64,000 bases of DNA from an uncultured Bacteroidota bacterium (GCA_903893815.1 CAITNS010000079.1:124001-188000); one strand, 5' to 3'; counted from the stretch's first letter, positions 1 through 9,232 are shown. Notes: a model not told the origin generated them from the letters alone. Numbers and translations: made by a program.

Positions 1-132
1 TTTTTTGTTTTTTTCGTAAAACACTTCTAATCCACCAAAATCTGTATTATTTGCAGATGATTTTTTAATGGATGATGGTTTAACAACATTACTACTTTCT
101 ACTTGCTCAATTTGTTCGATTTCTTCAGACAT
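1..132 (-). CDS. N-terminal fragment of a hypothetical protein, possibly a TPR protein with an N-terminal membrane anchor
   Basis: Reading the minus strand from an ATG at 132-130 gives 44 codons that stay open to the window edge. The fragment is acidic at first (MSEEIEQIEQVESS), then Lys/Ser-rich, and ends in FGGLEVFYEKNKK just before the edge. In Bacteroidota, anchored tetratricopeptide-repeat proteins often start with an acidic tail and a similar 'GLExFYEKNKK' stretch before a single membrane helix, so that family is my guess; the helix itself would lie outside the window. A near-consensus minus-strand -7 element (TATCTTCG, 7 of 8 positions) lies at 155-162, which supports the start. Function is not established. 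Confidence 0.55.
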   Translation of the reverse strand, partial: MSEEIEQIEQVESSNVVKPSSIKKSSANNTDFGGLEVFYEKNKK

Positions 133-223
133 ATTAAATTAAAATTTTGAGTTGCGAAGATAAATAAAATTATCTACTTATAAAAAAAGAAAATAGGGGC
201 ACTTTTCAACCTAAATACGCTCA

Positions 224-604
224 TTACTCCTCCGTAACAGCAATGTTTTTTGTCATATTTTCTCTATTTCTTATAGAAATTGAGGTTCCTCCGCTAACTT
301 TATACGGATAAGGGATATCCATATCTAAACCTACGGCATATATATAGTAGGTTCCTTTATAAAAATCGATGCTATAATTTCCTTGATTGTCAGCCGTTAC
401 AGATGTATTATAAGTGGTGCCATCGTCGCTAGGAAACTCAGACGTATTATATTTAATATAAACGACCGCATTAGGAATTGGTACCCCGTGGTGTTCAACT
501 ACACCTTTTAAAGTGGCTTTTCCGCCAACTTGATTTTTTTTACAAGCAACCGTAATGCTCAGTAATAAAAAGATAAACGATAATTTTAAAAGAGTAGATT
601 TCAT
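224..604 (-). CDS. Small lipoprotein with carboxypeptidase-regulatory-like domain
   Basis: This 126-residue protein has a lipoprotein signal peptide: hydrophobic residues 5-17 followed by the lipobox SITVAC with the lipidated Cys at 21. Residues about 30-105 look like a carboxypeptidase-D regulatory/transthyretin-like beta sandwich (GKATLKGVVEHHGVPIPNAVVYI, split as a strand-loop-strand with the typical 'G.V...G.PI..A.V' pattern, then TADNQGNYSIDFYKGTYYIYA). It should sit in the outer membrane or periplasm. It is the last gene of a three-gene minus-strand operon, starting 11 bp after the stop of the di-heme protein. That position links it to the MbnP/MbnH module, perhaps as a structural partner; this is inference. 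No catalytic residues were recognised. Confidence 0.8.
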   Translation of the reverse strand: MKSTLLKLSFIFLLLSITVACKKNQVGGKATLKGVVEHHGVPIPNAVVYIKYNTSEFPSDDGTTYNTSVTADNQGNYSIDFYKGTYYIYAVGLDMDIPYPYKVSGGTSISIRNRENMTKNIAVTEE

Positions 605-615
605 TTGATGTTGAA

Positions 616-1650
616 TTAAAAGTTATTATCAGAAAAACGGGAATCGGTTAAATATTTTGTGTCGGTTAAGGTTTTTAAAAAGGCAATTAAATCGGCTTTA
701 TTTTGAGGAGTTAATGGAATGCCACCCACTAATTGTGTTTCTAAAGTGGGACTTGCCACAATTCCAGAATTATAATGCTCTAAACACTGGTTTAAACTTG
801 TGAAACGTCCATCATGCATGTATGGTTCCGATTTTTCAATGTTTCGTAAAGAGGGCGTTTTAAATTTATATCTATCAGCAGCAGCTCCGGTTATATGGGC
901 TCTTCCGCTATCATTATAAACTACATTTATACTTAACCCATTATTTCGAAACTGATAATCTGTAAATAAAGGCTCTGTATGGCAAGAAGCACATTTTTGA
1001 ACAAATAAATTATAACCACTTTGTTCTTGAGCTGTAAAACTTTCTTTACCGGATTTAACTAGATCGTACTTACTGTTATACGAATACATCGTTCCCATAA
1101 ATTGAGCGATAGCTCTAAAAATACGTTGAGAATTAACTAAATCACTACCAAAGGCTTTTGTAAATAACTGTTTATACTTACCACTTGATGATAGTTTAGT
1201 CACCACATTGGTCATGGTTTCATTCATTTCAACTGGGTTAGTGATAGGCGCTAAAGGCATTACTTCGATATTTAATATACCGCCATCATGCATAAATGTG
1301 GGGCTCCAGTTTAAATTTTGAAGTACAGGTGCATTTCTATTACCTAATAAACCATTAATACCATGACTCACATCATGACCAGAATGAGCAAACGCGGCAA
1401 ATTGCTGGTGACAAGAGCCACAGGAAATAGTATTATCAGCTGATAAAATAGGATCGTAAAATAAAGTTCTACCTAATGTAAAACCATCGGCGGTTAAGGT
1501 ATTGGCACTGTAGGTATAAACTGGAGCAGGCCATCCTGGTGGCACAATTTCTTTTACATCGTCTTCTCCAATAATTGGTTTTATTTCAGGATCAACAGAG
1601 CATGATGAAAATAGTTGAACTAAGAAAAATATGTATATTAATTGTTTCAT
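616..1650 (-). CDS. MbnH/MauG-family di-heme cytochrome c peroxidase-like lipoprotein
   Basis: The 344-residue protein has a lipobox-type signal (LFSSC, Cys17) and two c-type heme motifs, C77-GS-C80-H81 and C220-AS-C223-H224, the layout of bacterial di-heme cytochrome c peroxidase/MauG proteins. The block PYMHDGRF (276-283) is a strongly conserved family stretch. In the characterised MbnH subfamily the enzyme oxidises a tryptophan of its partner MbnP to kynurenine, creating a copper site. Here an MbnP-like gene lies directly upstream; its TAA stop shares one base with this ATG (TAATG at about 1650), so translation is probably coupled. That neighbour is the main reason for preferring MbnH over a plain peroxidase. 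It should work in the periplasm or outer membrane and needs cytochrome c maturation. Confidence 0.85.
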   Translation of the reverse strand: MKQLIYIFFLVQLFSSCSVDPEIKPIIGEDDVKEIVPPGWPAPVYTYSANTLTADGFTLGRTLFYDPILSADNTISCGSCHQQFAAFAHSGHDVSHGINGLLGNRNAPVLQNLNWSPTFMHDGGILNIEVMPLAPITNPVEMNETMTNVVTKLSSSGKYKQLFTKAFGSDLVNSQRIFRAIAQFMGTMYSYNSKYDLVKSGKESFTAQEQSGYNLFVQKCASCHTEPLFTDYQFRNNGLSINVVYNDSGRAHITGAAADRYKFKTPSLRNIEKSEPYMHDGRFTSLNQCLEHYNSGIVASPTLETQLVGGIPLTPQNKADLIAFLKTLTDTKYLTDSRFSDNNF

Positions 1651-2429
1651 TAATTCACAACCGATGTTACTGTAAACATATTAGCGTAATTATCTGCAAT
1701 CGCACTCGATTCAGCTGTAATCCCAGTAATGACATTTGAATTATTAAAATTGTCAAAATTAGGGCTTGTAAACCAAGCGCCTAAATCGGCTTTTAAATTT
1801 AAAATTGGGATGTGGTTTTGTGTACAATTTGCTGCGTTGGGAAACGTGAGGTTAACAGTTCTTAAAGCATTATCTTTTCCTTCGAATCCTCCAATATGAT
1901 AAACAATCTTATTTGTTTGTTCTGAAGATTGAGGCGAGTGCCCCTCCATCTTAGCCATAATATAACCAGTATTCCATCCCCAAAACATATCGTTCATTGG
2001 GTCAAGTGCGCCCGTTTGTGCGCCAGCAGTATTTCTTGGAGCATCTACACCAATTAAAAAACGGATAGAATTATAACTGCCTGCCGGTACTTTTTTTACC
2101 ATTAAGTGCAGCGAATTAGGGTTTGATTGATCAATTAAATAATAACTTTCTACTTCGGTGTAAGTTAAACCATTGGAGGAAACTAATTGTACATTGCTCA
2201 GATAATATTTATAAATGTTTACATTAAATGTATCATTAGCCGAACTGACATAATTAGTTGATCCAAGAATTAAAGGCAAATTACCGACCATATTGTCAAC
2301 ATGAATTTCCAGAAAACCTGTTGTATCAATAGAATTTAATTCAGGAAATGGTTCTGGTGGAATGATGACGTCTTTTTTACACGATAATAAAACTATTGAC
2401 GCTAGAAAAATAATGATACTGTTTTTCAT
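1650..2429 (-). CDS. MbnP-like copper-binding family lipoprotein
   Basis: The 259-residue protein has a lipoprotein signal (VLLSC, Cys17). Residues about 38-245 match the MbnP-like fold as I know it: IHVDNMVGNLPL early, KYYLSNVQLV (74-83), the DPMNDMFWGWNTGY block (143-156, with Trp150 and Trp152) and YHIGGFEG (177-184). In MbnP proteins a conserved Trp is converted to kynurenine by MbnH and takes part in copper binding; which Trp corresponds here cannot be decided without an alignment. It is the first gene of the mbnP-mbnH-lipoprotein operon. A perfect -7 element (TACCTTTG) lies on the minus strand at 2444-2451, 14 bp ahead of the ATG. A second MbnP-like gene is at 10876. Confidence 0.82.
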   Translation of the reverse strand: MKNSIIIFLASIVLLSCKKDVIIPPEPFPELNSIDTTGFLEIHVDNMVGNLPLILGSTNYVSSANDTFNVNIYKYYLSNVQLVSSNGLTYTEVESYYLIDQSNPNSLHLMVKKVPAGSYNSIRFLIGVDAPRNTAGAQTGALDPMNDMFWGWNTGYIMAKMEGHSPQSSEQTNKIVYHIGGFEGKDNALRTVNLTFPNAANCTQNHIPILNLKADLGAWFTSPNFDNFNNSNVITGITAESSAIADNYANMFTVTSVVN

Positions 2430-2443
2430 GATTAGAGTTTACT

Positions 2444-2451
2444 CAAAGGTA
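2444..2451 (-). promoter_or_regulatory. -7 promoter element of the first mbnP-mbnH operon
   Basis: Minus-strand TACCTTTG is an exact match to the Bacteroidota -7 consensus TAnnTTTG and lies 14 bp before the ATG of the MbnP-like gene. A TTTG that could serve as the -33 element is present about 24 bp further upstream, slightly farther than usual. Confidence 0.55.
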
Positions 2452-2510
2452 CCAAAAAAAGTGAAATATTCATTGCAAAATATGACTAATCTCTTAATCC
2501 TAAAATCAAT

Positions 2511-4019
2511 TTATTCAACAAACCAGCCAATTAAGCGGCGGCGTAATTTACTGCTATATGTTTGAGTTTGATAATCGGTATAATTATTAGTGGCGTTAAT
2601 ACATTTAGAGAATTGTTTTACTCGGTATTTTACCTCTTCGCTCAATAAATCAAACAACTCAAAAGCTTCATCAAAATCAGCGGCATTATCTTTAATTCGT
2701 CCAAAATGATCATCTAACGATTGGTCGAGCACCAATTGCGGTTTTAATCCTTTGCGTAAACACTGTAAATAACGCTCACGCACTATAAATGCCTCTGCTG
2801 ATGAATTTAAAAAACGGGCTTTAATGTCTTCTGGTAACTCGTAATCGTTTTCTAATTCATAATCCCATTCATCTTTGTAGCGTTGCTCCAAATACATGTG
2901 CGGTGCTACAAATACGTGTTTCCAATCTATTGGGAATTGCCATAAATTAAATCGACGCGAGTTATTACCCAAATCAACAATATTAAATTTCTTTTTATGA
3001 GGCAATACACGCGAGCCACGCCCAATCATTTGGTGATACAAGGTTAAAGATTTAGTCGCTCTGTTTAAGATAATAGTTTCTACTTCGGGCTCATCAAAAC
3101 CAGTAGTTAAAATACTTACCGAACTTAAAATGCCATCTTTGGTATTTCTGAACCAATCCAAGGTTTCAGCTCTATCTCTATCACTAAAGGTACTATCTAA
3201 ATAACGAATAGGGTAGCCTTTTGATTTGAATAAATTATAAACCGCAATACTTGTTAAAATACCGGCATTAAAAATTAAGGTTTTGGTGCCTTTTCCAATT
3301 TCCTCATAAGCATCCAACAATTTACCTTGCATCATCGCTTGAGAATATAAAATCTCATGCGAACCTGTTGTAAACTCTCCATTATTACCAACTTTTAGCG
3401 TGCTAATATTAACGTCGTTGGAGTAAGTAACACCTTCTGCTAAAAAGCCTTGGTCAATTAATGAGGAGATGCTTTCACCTACAATAATTTCTTTATAGGT
3501 TTGGTAAAGTGGTAATTTTTTATTGCTGCTTAAAGGTGTTGCGGTTACTCCTAAAATATTAACGTTCTCAAAATAATGAAATATTTTACGGAACGAATTA
3601 TAGTGAGCCTCATCCACAATTACTAAACCAATGTCTTCTAAAAACTGTTCGTCTTCTTGCAAACGGTTATTTAAGGTTTCTACTAAAGCCGTAAAACTTT
3701 GAAAATCGGTTTGCTGTGCTAAGTTTTTAACTTCACTATTAATCACTTTATTTTTGATGCCAATGCCCAATAATACATCCGAGGTTTGCTTACTTAACTC
3801 AATACGATGTGTTAAGATTAATACCTTACGGTTAAAGTTATTGATGTAACGTTTAGCAATTTCAGAAAAGACGATGGTTTTACCGCCACCTGTTGGTAAT
3901 TGAAATAAAATATTTTCGTTAGGCTTTGCTTCCTTTAATTTATTGAAAATAGTTGTGACCGCTTCTTCCTGATAAGGATAAAGTTGACGGGCAGATATTG
4001 GTTCTTGAGTTTCTTCCAC
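2511..4019 (-). CDS. DEAD/DEAH-box superfamily II helicase
   Basis: This 502-residue protein carries superfamily II motifs in order: Walker A LPTGGGKT (41-48), motif Ia region LILTHRIEL (67-75), Walker B VDEAH (135-139), motif III TAT (159-161), and motif VI QMIGRGSR (330-337). The second RecA-like domain spans about 240-360 and a C-terminal part of about 140 residues follows. The layout fits ATP-dependent helicases of the 'type III restriction/SSL2-like' group that occur as stand-alone chromosomal genes; no restriction or methylase gene is next to it, so a restriction role is not indicated. It is cytoplasmic. It lies upstream of the mbnP operon on the same strand but 81 bp away, with a separate promoter candidate for that operon. 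Confidence 0.85.
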   Translation of the reverse strand: MEETQEPISARQLYPYQEEAVTTIFNKLKEAKPNENILFQLPTGGGKTIVFSEIAKRYINNFNRKVLILTHRIELSKQTSDVLLGIGIKNKVINSEVKNLAQQTDFQSFTALVETLNNRLQEDEQFLEDIGLVIVDEAHYNSFRKIFHYFENVNILGVTATPLSSNKKLPLYQTYKEIIVGESISSLIDQGFLAEGVTYSNDVNISTLKVGNNGEFTTGSHEILYSQAMMQGKLLDAYEEIGKGTKTLIFNAGILTSIAVYNLFKSKGYPIRYLDSTFSDRDRAETLDWFRNTKDGILSSVSILTTGFDEPEVETIILNRATKSLTLYHQMIGRGSRVLPHKKKFNIVDLGNNSRRFNLWQFPIDWKHVFVAPHMYLEQRYKDEWDYELENDYELPEDIKARFLNSSAEAFIVRERYLQCLRKGLKPQLVLDQSLDDHFGRIKDNAADFDEAFELFDLLSEEVKYRVKQFSKCINATNNYTDYQTQTYSSKLRRRLIGWFVE

Positions 4020-4330
4020 TATTCAAAAAAATAAGCCTATAAACTTAAGTTTTTTTTTGGTTAAGGACTGAAAAAGATGGAAATATTAAATAACGAGTTA
4101 TTGACAATTGGGGTTTTGATAAATAGGATAACTAATATATTGGATTTAGCTGATGTACGCGGATTTTTTTATTTCAATATTTCTAAGTTCTAAATGAAAT
4201 TATAAAGAAGCAAAGTTGTGTAAATAAGAACACTAATTTTACGGATTTAGAGAATGCAGGTGTTTCTATTTTACTTTTTTAATCGTTATAAATCCGTTTT
4301 ATCTGCGTTCCTATTAAATAATAAATTATG
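4020..4330. other. Gene-free stretch of 311 bp with a palindromic-element remnant
   Basis: No open frame of note. It contains a stretch with ends resembling the palindromic elements at 5431-5612 and 14660-14805: a left part ending in GCGGATTTTT near 4160 and a right part AAATCCGTTTTATCTGCGTT near 4290-4310. The right part ends about 20 bp downstream of the stop codon of the minus-strand gene at 4331. Confidence 0.5.
4147..4312. repeat. Degenerate imperfect palindromic intergenic element
   Basis: The arms share a 7-bp inverted core (CGGATTT/AAATCCG), and the right end carries the TCTGCGTT word seen in the right ends of the better preserved copies at 5431-5612 and 14660-14805. Copy quality is poor, so membership in that family is tentative. 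Confidence 0.35.
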
Positions 4331-5383
4331 TTACCTCAAAATAGTAACTGAACCTTTATATTGTTCGCCCTTTCCATCATTTAAGATATAGAAATATGTA
4401 CCTGTGGGAACATCATTGCCTAAGTACTTACCATTCCATAAATTATCATAATTGGTTGCGCTGTATATTTGTTTACCATAACGATTATAAATTTTGAGGT
4501 TGTTATCAGGGTATTTTTCTAAATTACCGATATAAAAAAAATCATTATCGCCATCATTGTTTGGCGTAAAAGCACTATAAAAAAACAATTTATCTCCTTT
4601 TGCTACTGTCACGGTTACAATATCACTATTAAAACATTGATGCTGATCCACTGTAGATAAAGTGTACGTAGTAGTAGTTATTGGCCAAACATCTGGTTGA
4701 GAAGTATTATAGTACTTAATATTATAATCTGGTTGCCAATAAAAAATAGTACCGCCAATTCCCACTAAAGTAATGGTTTGTCCTTCGTCAATGATTGTAT
4801 CAGGGCTCGCATCAACTACAGGTGGTTGAAATGGAGTTACGGTTACTTGCGAAACATTATTGGGACATAACCATCCTGAAACGGTTAATGTGTAAACGGT
4901 AGTTACAGAAGGATTTGACAATGGACGCGCTGCGCTAGGATTATTTAAACCTGTGGTTGGTTGCCAAGAAAATGTATGCCAGGTATTGTTGTTATTTACA
5001 GCACCAATTGTCACTCCTCCAGATTGGTTGTAACAATAGCCAGTATCAATCCCTGCATTAAAAAGATGCATCGCATCAAAGTTAAGCTTTACAACATCGG
5101 TTACAATGGTCGTATCAAAATCTGTTACAGTAAGCGTGTATGTAATTCCGTAACCAATACCTGTTAAAGTTGGATTAGCGACAGATGCTGAACTTAAAAA
5201 AGTACTTGGTGACCAAGAATATTTATAGGGTGCGGTGCCTCCAGTTGCACTTGGTGTGCCACCAATAACCACGCTTCCATTTATACAGGCAAATACATCA
5301 GGACCAGCATTTGCAGTTAATTGTGCAAAACTAAATTGAAGCGAAGAGATAAATAAAAGAATATAAAAAAGAGTCCTATTCAT
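4331..5383 (-). CDS. T9SS type B sorting-domain surface protein with three Ig/PKD-like repeats
   Basis: I start this protein at the ATG at 5383 (350 residues), not an upstream in-frame ATG, because MNRTLFYILLFISSLQFSFAQ is a clean signal peptide and a perfect -7 element (TATATTTG, minus strand, 5389-5396) sits 5 bp before it. Three Ig/PKD-like modules follow at about 22-105, 106-185 and 186-265, each with a W or Y-W core and a final 'YTLTV' strand. The last 80 or so residues (NNDGDNDFFYIGN, LKIYNRYGKQIY, W-N-G-K, PTGTYFYIL) form the gliding-motility-associated C-terminal domain, the T9SS type B signal. It is presumably exported across the outer membrane. The ligand or partner is unknown. It is a single-gene unit. 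Confidence 0.85.
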   Translation of the reverse strand: MNRTLFYILLFISSLQFSFAQLTANAGPDVFACINGSVVIGGTPSATGGTAPYKYSWSPSTFLSSASVANPTLTGIGYGITYTLTVTDFDTTIVTDVVKLNFDAMHLFNAGIDTGYCYNQSGGVTIGAVNNNNTWHTFSWQPTTGLNNPSAARPLSNPSVTTVYTLTVSGWLCPNNVSQVTVTPFQPPVVDASPDTIIDEGQTITLVGIGGTIFYWQPDYNIKYYNTSQPDVWPITTTTYTLSTVDQHQCFNSDIVTVTVAKGDKLFFYSAFTPNNDGDNDFFYIGNLEKYPDNNLKIYNRYGKQIYSATNYDNLWNGKYLGNDVPTGTYFYILNDGKGEQYKGSVTILR

Positions 5384-5388
5384 TAATA

Positions 5389-5396
5389 CAAATATA
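5389..5396 (-). promoter_or_regulatory. -7 promoter element that fixes the start of the type B surface protein
   Basis: Minus-strand TATATTTG matches TAnnTTTG exactly and lies 5 bp before the ATG at 5383. It overlaps the longer alternative reading frame start, which argues for the shorter protein. No clear TTTG -33 box was seen. Confidence 0.5.
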
Positions 5397-5430
5397 ATAA
5401 AGAAATATAATAAAATCATGTAAAAAATGG

Positions 5431-5612
5431 AACACTGATGGCACTGATTAAACAGATTTTCGCAGATTATTTAATACTATGATTTTAAAAGATGAGTTAA
5501 TTCAAATAAGGTTAAAGTAGTGTATTATAAAAATACTTCGATTATTTGAACAGACAATAAATTTATTTTATCAAATCTTATAAATCATATTCAATCAGCG
5601 TTATCAGCGTTC
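5431..5612. repeat. Imperfect palindromic element (182 bp) at the 3' end of the GLPGLI gene
   Basis: The left arm GAACACTGATGGCACTGATT (5431-5450) and the reverse complement of the right arm (5593-5612) agree at 16 of 20 positions. The right arm ends 8 bp from the stop codon of the minus-strand gene at 5621. A related element with the same placement is at 14660-14805. Arms built from repeated CTGAT/ATCAG words are typical of small non-coding mobile or terminator-like repeats in Bacteroidota; no target-site duplication was evident. Confidence 0.6.
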
Positions 5613-5620
5613 TATAAAAG

Positions 5621-6349
5621 CTACCAAATAGAAAATTGGTTATAAATCATTGCCTTTCCCCATTTTTCTTTTCCGAAATCTTTTTCGAGCTGCGCTTTTA
5701 ACTCAGCTGACTTATACGTTTTTTGTTTTGATTTTTTTGGTACTAAAGAAGTAGTTTCAGGTTTAACCATTTCTACACTTTTTGCAAAATAAATAACGCC
5801 TCCATCTTCAGTAGCTAAACCTAATATGGCACCAGGTAAACCTACAAAACTTTCGGGACCAATGGATGGAATAACTTCAGCACAAAACCAAGCATAAATA
5901 CGTGTACTATCATTGGCTTGCCAAATAGCTTTACGACATTGGTAACCACATATTGCTCGTTTACTATCTGTTATTTTCCAATTAAACTGACGTACGGTAT
6001 CTGTTACTAAAAATTTCTCACCCCAAATACTTTTTTCGGTTAATCGAAAATTAGTTTTATAATTTTGATAAGTAATGTTTTTGGAAGTTGCCCAACTCAT
6101 TCGCTCCACCAGGTCGCTTTCTTGTGGTTTAAAAACAGACAAGGAATCGTTGAAATACAATTCAAATAGATCTATTTTGTTTTTATCTTCTTCTTTTAGC
6201 CATTCTTTTACATCGCCATTATTTTTGAATTTTTTGTACAAATTAGTTTTTCGCTCATAGGTAATTTTACCATAGGTAATTTGAGAAGAAGCTGTATTTA
6301 GCATCGTCAAAAAACAAAAAACAGTCGCAATTACTAATTTAAAATTCAT
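5621..6349 (-). CDS. GLPGLI family secreted protein
   Basis: The 242-residue protein starts with a signal peptide (MNFKLVIATVFCFLTMLNTASSQ). It then shows the pattern of the GLPGLI family: ITYGKITYERKTNLYKK after the signal, a central region with two Cys near CGYQCRKA, a tryptophan-rich IYAWFCAEVIPSIGPE and the namesake motif GLPGAILGL with DGG following. Members are exported to the envelope and are encoded beside TonB-receptor-like barrels. That is the case here: its ATG region overlaps the end of the upstream barrel gene by 11 bp, so the two are co-translated. The biochemical role of the family is not known to me. Confidence 0.88.
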   Translation of the reverse strand: MNFKLVIATVFCFLTMLNTASSQITYGKITYERKTNLYKKFKNNGDVKEWLKEEDKNKIDLFELYFNDSLSVFKPQESDLVERMSWATSKNITYQNYKTNFRLTEKSIWGEKFLVTDTVRQFNWKITDSKRAICGYQCRKAIWQANDSTRIYAWFCAEVIPSIGPESFVGLPGAILGLATEDGGVIYFAKSVEMVKPETTSLVPKKSKQKTYKSAELKAQLEKDFGKEKWGKAMIYNQFSIW

Positions 6350-9077
6350 CTTCTTCTTTTGTTTTATTACTATTAAACTTAAATGTAGCTTTCAATAAAA
6401 AATAACGACTGATGATATTTGTTTTAATATCCGTAATTACATTACTACTAATATCACGATCCACACTAATGTTTTGATTCAACATATCATAGGCGTAAAA
6501 GCCTAAAATAAAATTCTCTTTTTTGAAAAATGTTTTAGAGAAAGAGGCATTCCACACTAAATAATTAATGTTATAGCCATTACTTCGGTTACTATTAATC
6601 GTATAATCAGCATTACTTTCTAATAAAAAGTTTTTTGGAAATTTGACACTTAATCTTCCTGAAATTCCTTGAGTAGAGTAGGGTGTACTGCTAGTCACAT
6701 TTAAAGAGGAATATGCTGAATTATAGCTATAATATCCAGATAATCCTGCTTCTACTTTTTCAAGATTTAATCTAAAATCTAAATTCAAGTTACTTCTAAA
6801 ATCTTGAGTTTTATTTTCTTGGTTATTGATAATTGTTTTATTCTCTGTATAAGATGACCAAAGGTTCGGCCCTACTTCTAACTTTTTTGAAAAGAAAGGC
6901 ATACTAGTTCCAATGTACCCATTTAGATTATAGTTGCCATTTACATTGATGGCCTGTGAAACTGTTCTTCCAATACTATCGAAAGAGGTAGCTGTTGCTA
7001 TATCATTATTAGTATAGTTGTAAGTTAATCCTGCCCAAGTGTATTTTCCACTAATTGATTTCCATGAATTGAAATTTAAATTAATGCCATGCGAAAATGT
7101 AGGTAATAAATTAGGGTTACCAATATTAATGAAGTTAGGATTGCTATTATCACGCACAGGTTGCAATTGACTAATAGTAGGATTTTGAGAACTAGTGGTA
7201 TATCTAACTTCCATTGATTTATTTTCAGAAAACTTATAACGTAAAGTTGAGAAGGGTAAAATATTATTGAAGTTTTGGGTGATGCGCTGACTTCTGAAAA
7301 CATTATTATTGTTTACAAATACATTACGTGCTTTAGTACCTATAGTGAAACGCAACTTCTTTACTTCGTAAATAAATTTTAAACCTGCACGGTTTATCTG
7401 CTTAACGTTTTCAAAATTATTAGTTAAAGTTGAATCTAAAACATTGTATTCGCCTCCAATATTATTCAATGCTTTTTTATCTTGTTTACTATTATAATAC
7501 ATAAAGTCATACGACCCTTCAATTTTTATTTTTTTAGTAAGAGGTTCTATAAATGATACGCCGCCAAAATGACTTTGGTTATCGTTTTCGCTTGTCTTTT
7601 TTTGATTAACGGAAGTTAAAAATGCGCTACTAACTGCATAAGAATAGTTGTCCGTTTTTAAAATACCATTTGAGTTGTTTTTAGAAAACGTATTGTTATA
7701 GTTCAACGTTAGTAATCTATCTTTTTTCTTAAAGCGTTTTAATAATTTTAAATTATTAGTAACATCATAACCATAACCATAATTCGCATTATTGATAGAT
7801 GTATTTCTGGTTTTGATATTATCCGCACTTAAAAAGTCTGTTTCATCAGAGCTAGAGGATGTATTGTTTAAAAATTTAACTTTTGAAGTAAAATTAAAAT
7901 CAGTTAAAGAATCAATTTTTTGCTCTAATCCTATATTAATGGCATGTGCTTCGTTTTTTTGTGTAGCTTGAGTTTCATTCGCAGATGTGTATGTGGTATC
8001 CGTTAAAAAGTACTGCGAGTTTTTAGCGGTTTTAGAAACAACTTCACTACTATTATATGAATAGTTGATGTTTAATTTAGTGTTTTTTGATAATTTATCT
8101 GTATAGTAAAACCCTGATTTAAACGTTACCGGAATTCCTTGTGGTTGGCTTGTTGAATATGACATGAACATGCCACCATCTTCATTTTCTTCCCTATCAA
8201 ACTCATTATTTAAACCATATTTATAAACATCGCCCCATCCAAAACTGGCGTTAGGTGTACTACTTCCTAAACCAAAGACCGAAATTTTTAATTTCTTTTT
8301 AAAGTAGTTTACTAACACTTCACCTTCATGAAATTTTTGAAAATCACTAGCGCCACTTATTTTACCGAAGTATCCTTTTTTAGACTCATCTTTTAATTTT
8401 AGATTTAAAACCTTCTGGGTTTCTTCCCCAGTGCTCGAATTGGCTACATCATCGCTTTTCTTTTCATACACTTGAACCGACTCAATTGAACTAGCTGCTA
8501 AATTTTTAGTGGCAACGGTTGCATCACCTCCAAAAAATTCATCACCATCTACTAGCACTTTATCAACGGCTTTTCCCTGCGAGGTAATTTTTCCATCAGC
8601 ATCAACTTTCAACCCTGGTAATTTTTTTAATAAATCTTCAACAGTAGCGTTTGCTTTAGTTTTAAAAGAATCAGCTGTATATATTAAGGTATCGCCTTTA
8701 TAATATACTGGGTCTTTAAATGCAAAAATAGTGACTTCATCTAAAGTAACATTTTTAGGTTGAAGTATAATTTTACCAAAATCATATTGCAAATTCTTGC
8801 TGTCACCAAAAATAAAGTAACCTTGATCGGCAAACTTTGGATGAGAAATAACAACCTGATAGGTATCGATAGGTAGCGGTTTTAATTTAAAAATACCATT
8901 TTCATCAGATCTTGTAAAACCAACCAAGGTTGAATCCATTAACTTAATAGCCATCACAATGGCATTAGGAAGTGGGCCTTTGGCAACTGTATCTTGGATG
9001 TTTCCTGAAACCGATAACTTCTGTGAAAAAGAAGAGATGGAACTTAATAGTAATAAATAGAGTAGGTATCTCTTCAT
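6339..9077 (-). CDS. Carboxypeptidase-regulatory-like / outer-membrane beta-barrel protein (TonB-receptor-like)
   Basis: I place the start at the ATG at 9077 (912 residues) because MKRYLLYLLLLSSISSFSQ is a signal peptide; the longer frame adds 25 residues with no such feature. Residues about 20-105 are a carboxypeptidase-regulatory domain (SVSGNIQDT..., GIFKLKPLPIDTYQVVISHPKF). About 120-215 resembles a receptor plug (TVEDLLKKLPGLKVDADGKI, VLVDGDEFFGG, SSIESVQVYEK). The rest is made of alternating aromatic beta strands ending in FLLKATFKFNSN, as in the OMP_b-brl_3 family. These barrels are usually found with GLPGLI proteins, as here. The likely site is the outer membrane. No substrate can be assigned, and no SusD-like partner is adjacent. 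Confidence 0.85.
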   Translation of the reverse strand: MKRYLLYLLLLSSISSFSQKLSVSGNIQDTVAKGPLPNAIVMAIKLMDSTLVGFTRSDENGIFKLKPLPIDTYQVVISHPKFADQGYFIFGDSKNLQYDFGKIILQPKNVTLDEVTIFAFKDPVYYKGDTLIYTADSFKTKANATVEDLLKKLPGLKVDADGKITSQGKAVDKVLVDGDEFFGGDATVATKNLAASSIESVQVYEKKSDDVANSSTGEETQKVLNLKLKDESKKGYFGKISGASDFQKFHEGEVLVNYFKKKLKISVFGLGSSTPNASFGWGDVYKYGLNNEFDREENEDGGMFMSYSTSQPQGIPVTFKSGFYYTDKLSKNTKLNINYSYNSSEVVSKTAKNSQYFLTDTTYTSANETQATQKNEAHAINIGLEQKIDSLTDFNFTSKVKFLNNTSSSSDETDFLSADNIKTRNTSINNANYGYGYDVTNNLKLLKRFKKKDRLLTLNYNNTFSKNNSNGILKTDNYSYAVSSAFLTSVNQKKTSENDNQSHFGGVSFIEPLTKKIKIEGSYDFMYYNSKQDKKALNNIGGEYNVLDSTLTNNFENVKQINRAGLKFIYEVKKLRFTIGTKARNVFVNNNNVFRSQRITQNFNNILPFSTLRYKFSENKSMEVRYTTSSQNPTISQLQPVRDNSNPNFINIGNPNLLPTFSHGINLNFNSWKSISGKYTWAGLTYNYTNNDIATATSFDSIGRTVSQAINVNGNYNLNGYIGTSMPFFSKKLEVGPNLWSSYTENKTIINNQENKTQDFRSNLNLDFRLNLEKVEAGLSGYYSYNSAYSSLNVTSSTPYSTQGISGRLSVKFPKNFLLESNADYTINSNRSNGYNINYLVWNASFSKTFFKKENFILGFYAYDMLNQNISVDRDISSNVITDIKTNIISRYFLLKATFKFNSNKTKEEDEF

Positions 9078-9232
9078 ATAGTTTTGCTTAGGGCGAAAGT
9101 AACAAAGTTTATAACGCAATGTTTTCAAAAGGATACAAAAAAAGTTAAACATAGTGTTAATGAGTTGTTAAAGGCAGTTTTTATTGATAAATAATACAGT
9201 TACTTTTAACTATTAAAATAATACTTCTTGCA

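Noticed and set aside
2511-4019. Restriction-modification or phage-defence island around the DEAH helicase
   Set aside because: No methylase, nuclease or other defence gene lies beside it; the gene has stand-alone housekeeping features.
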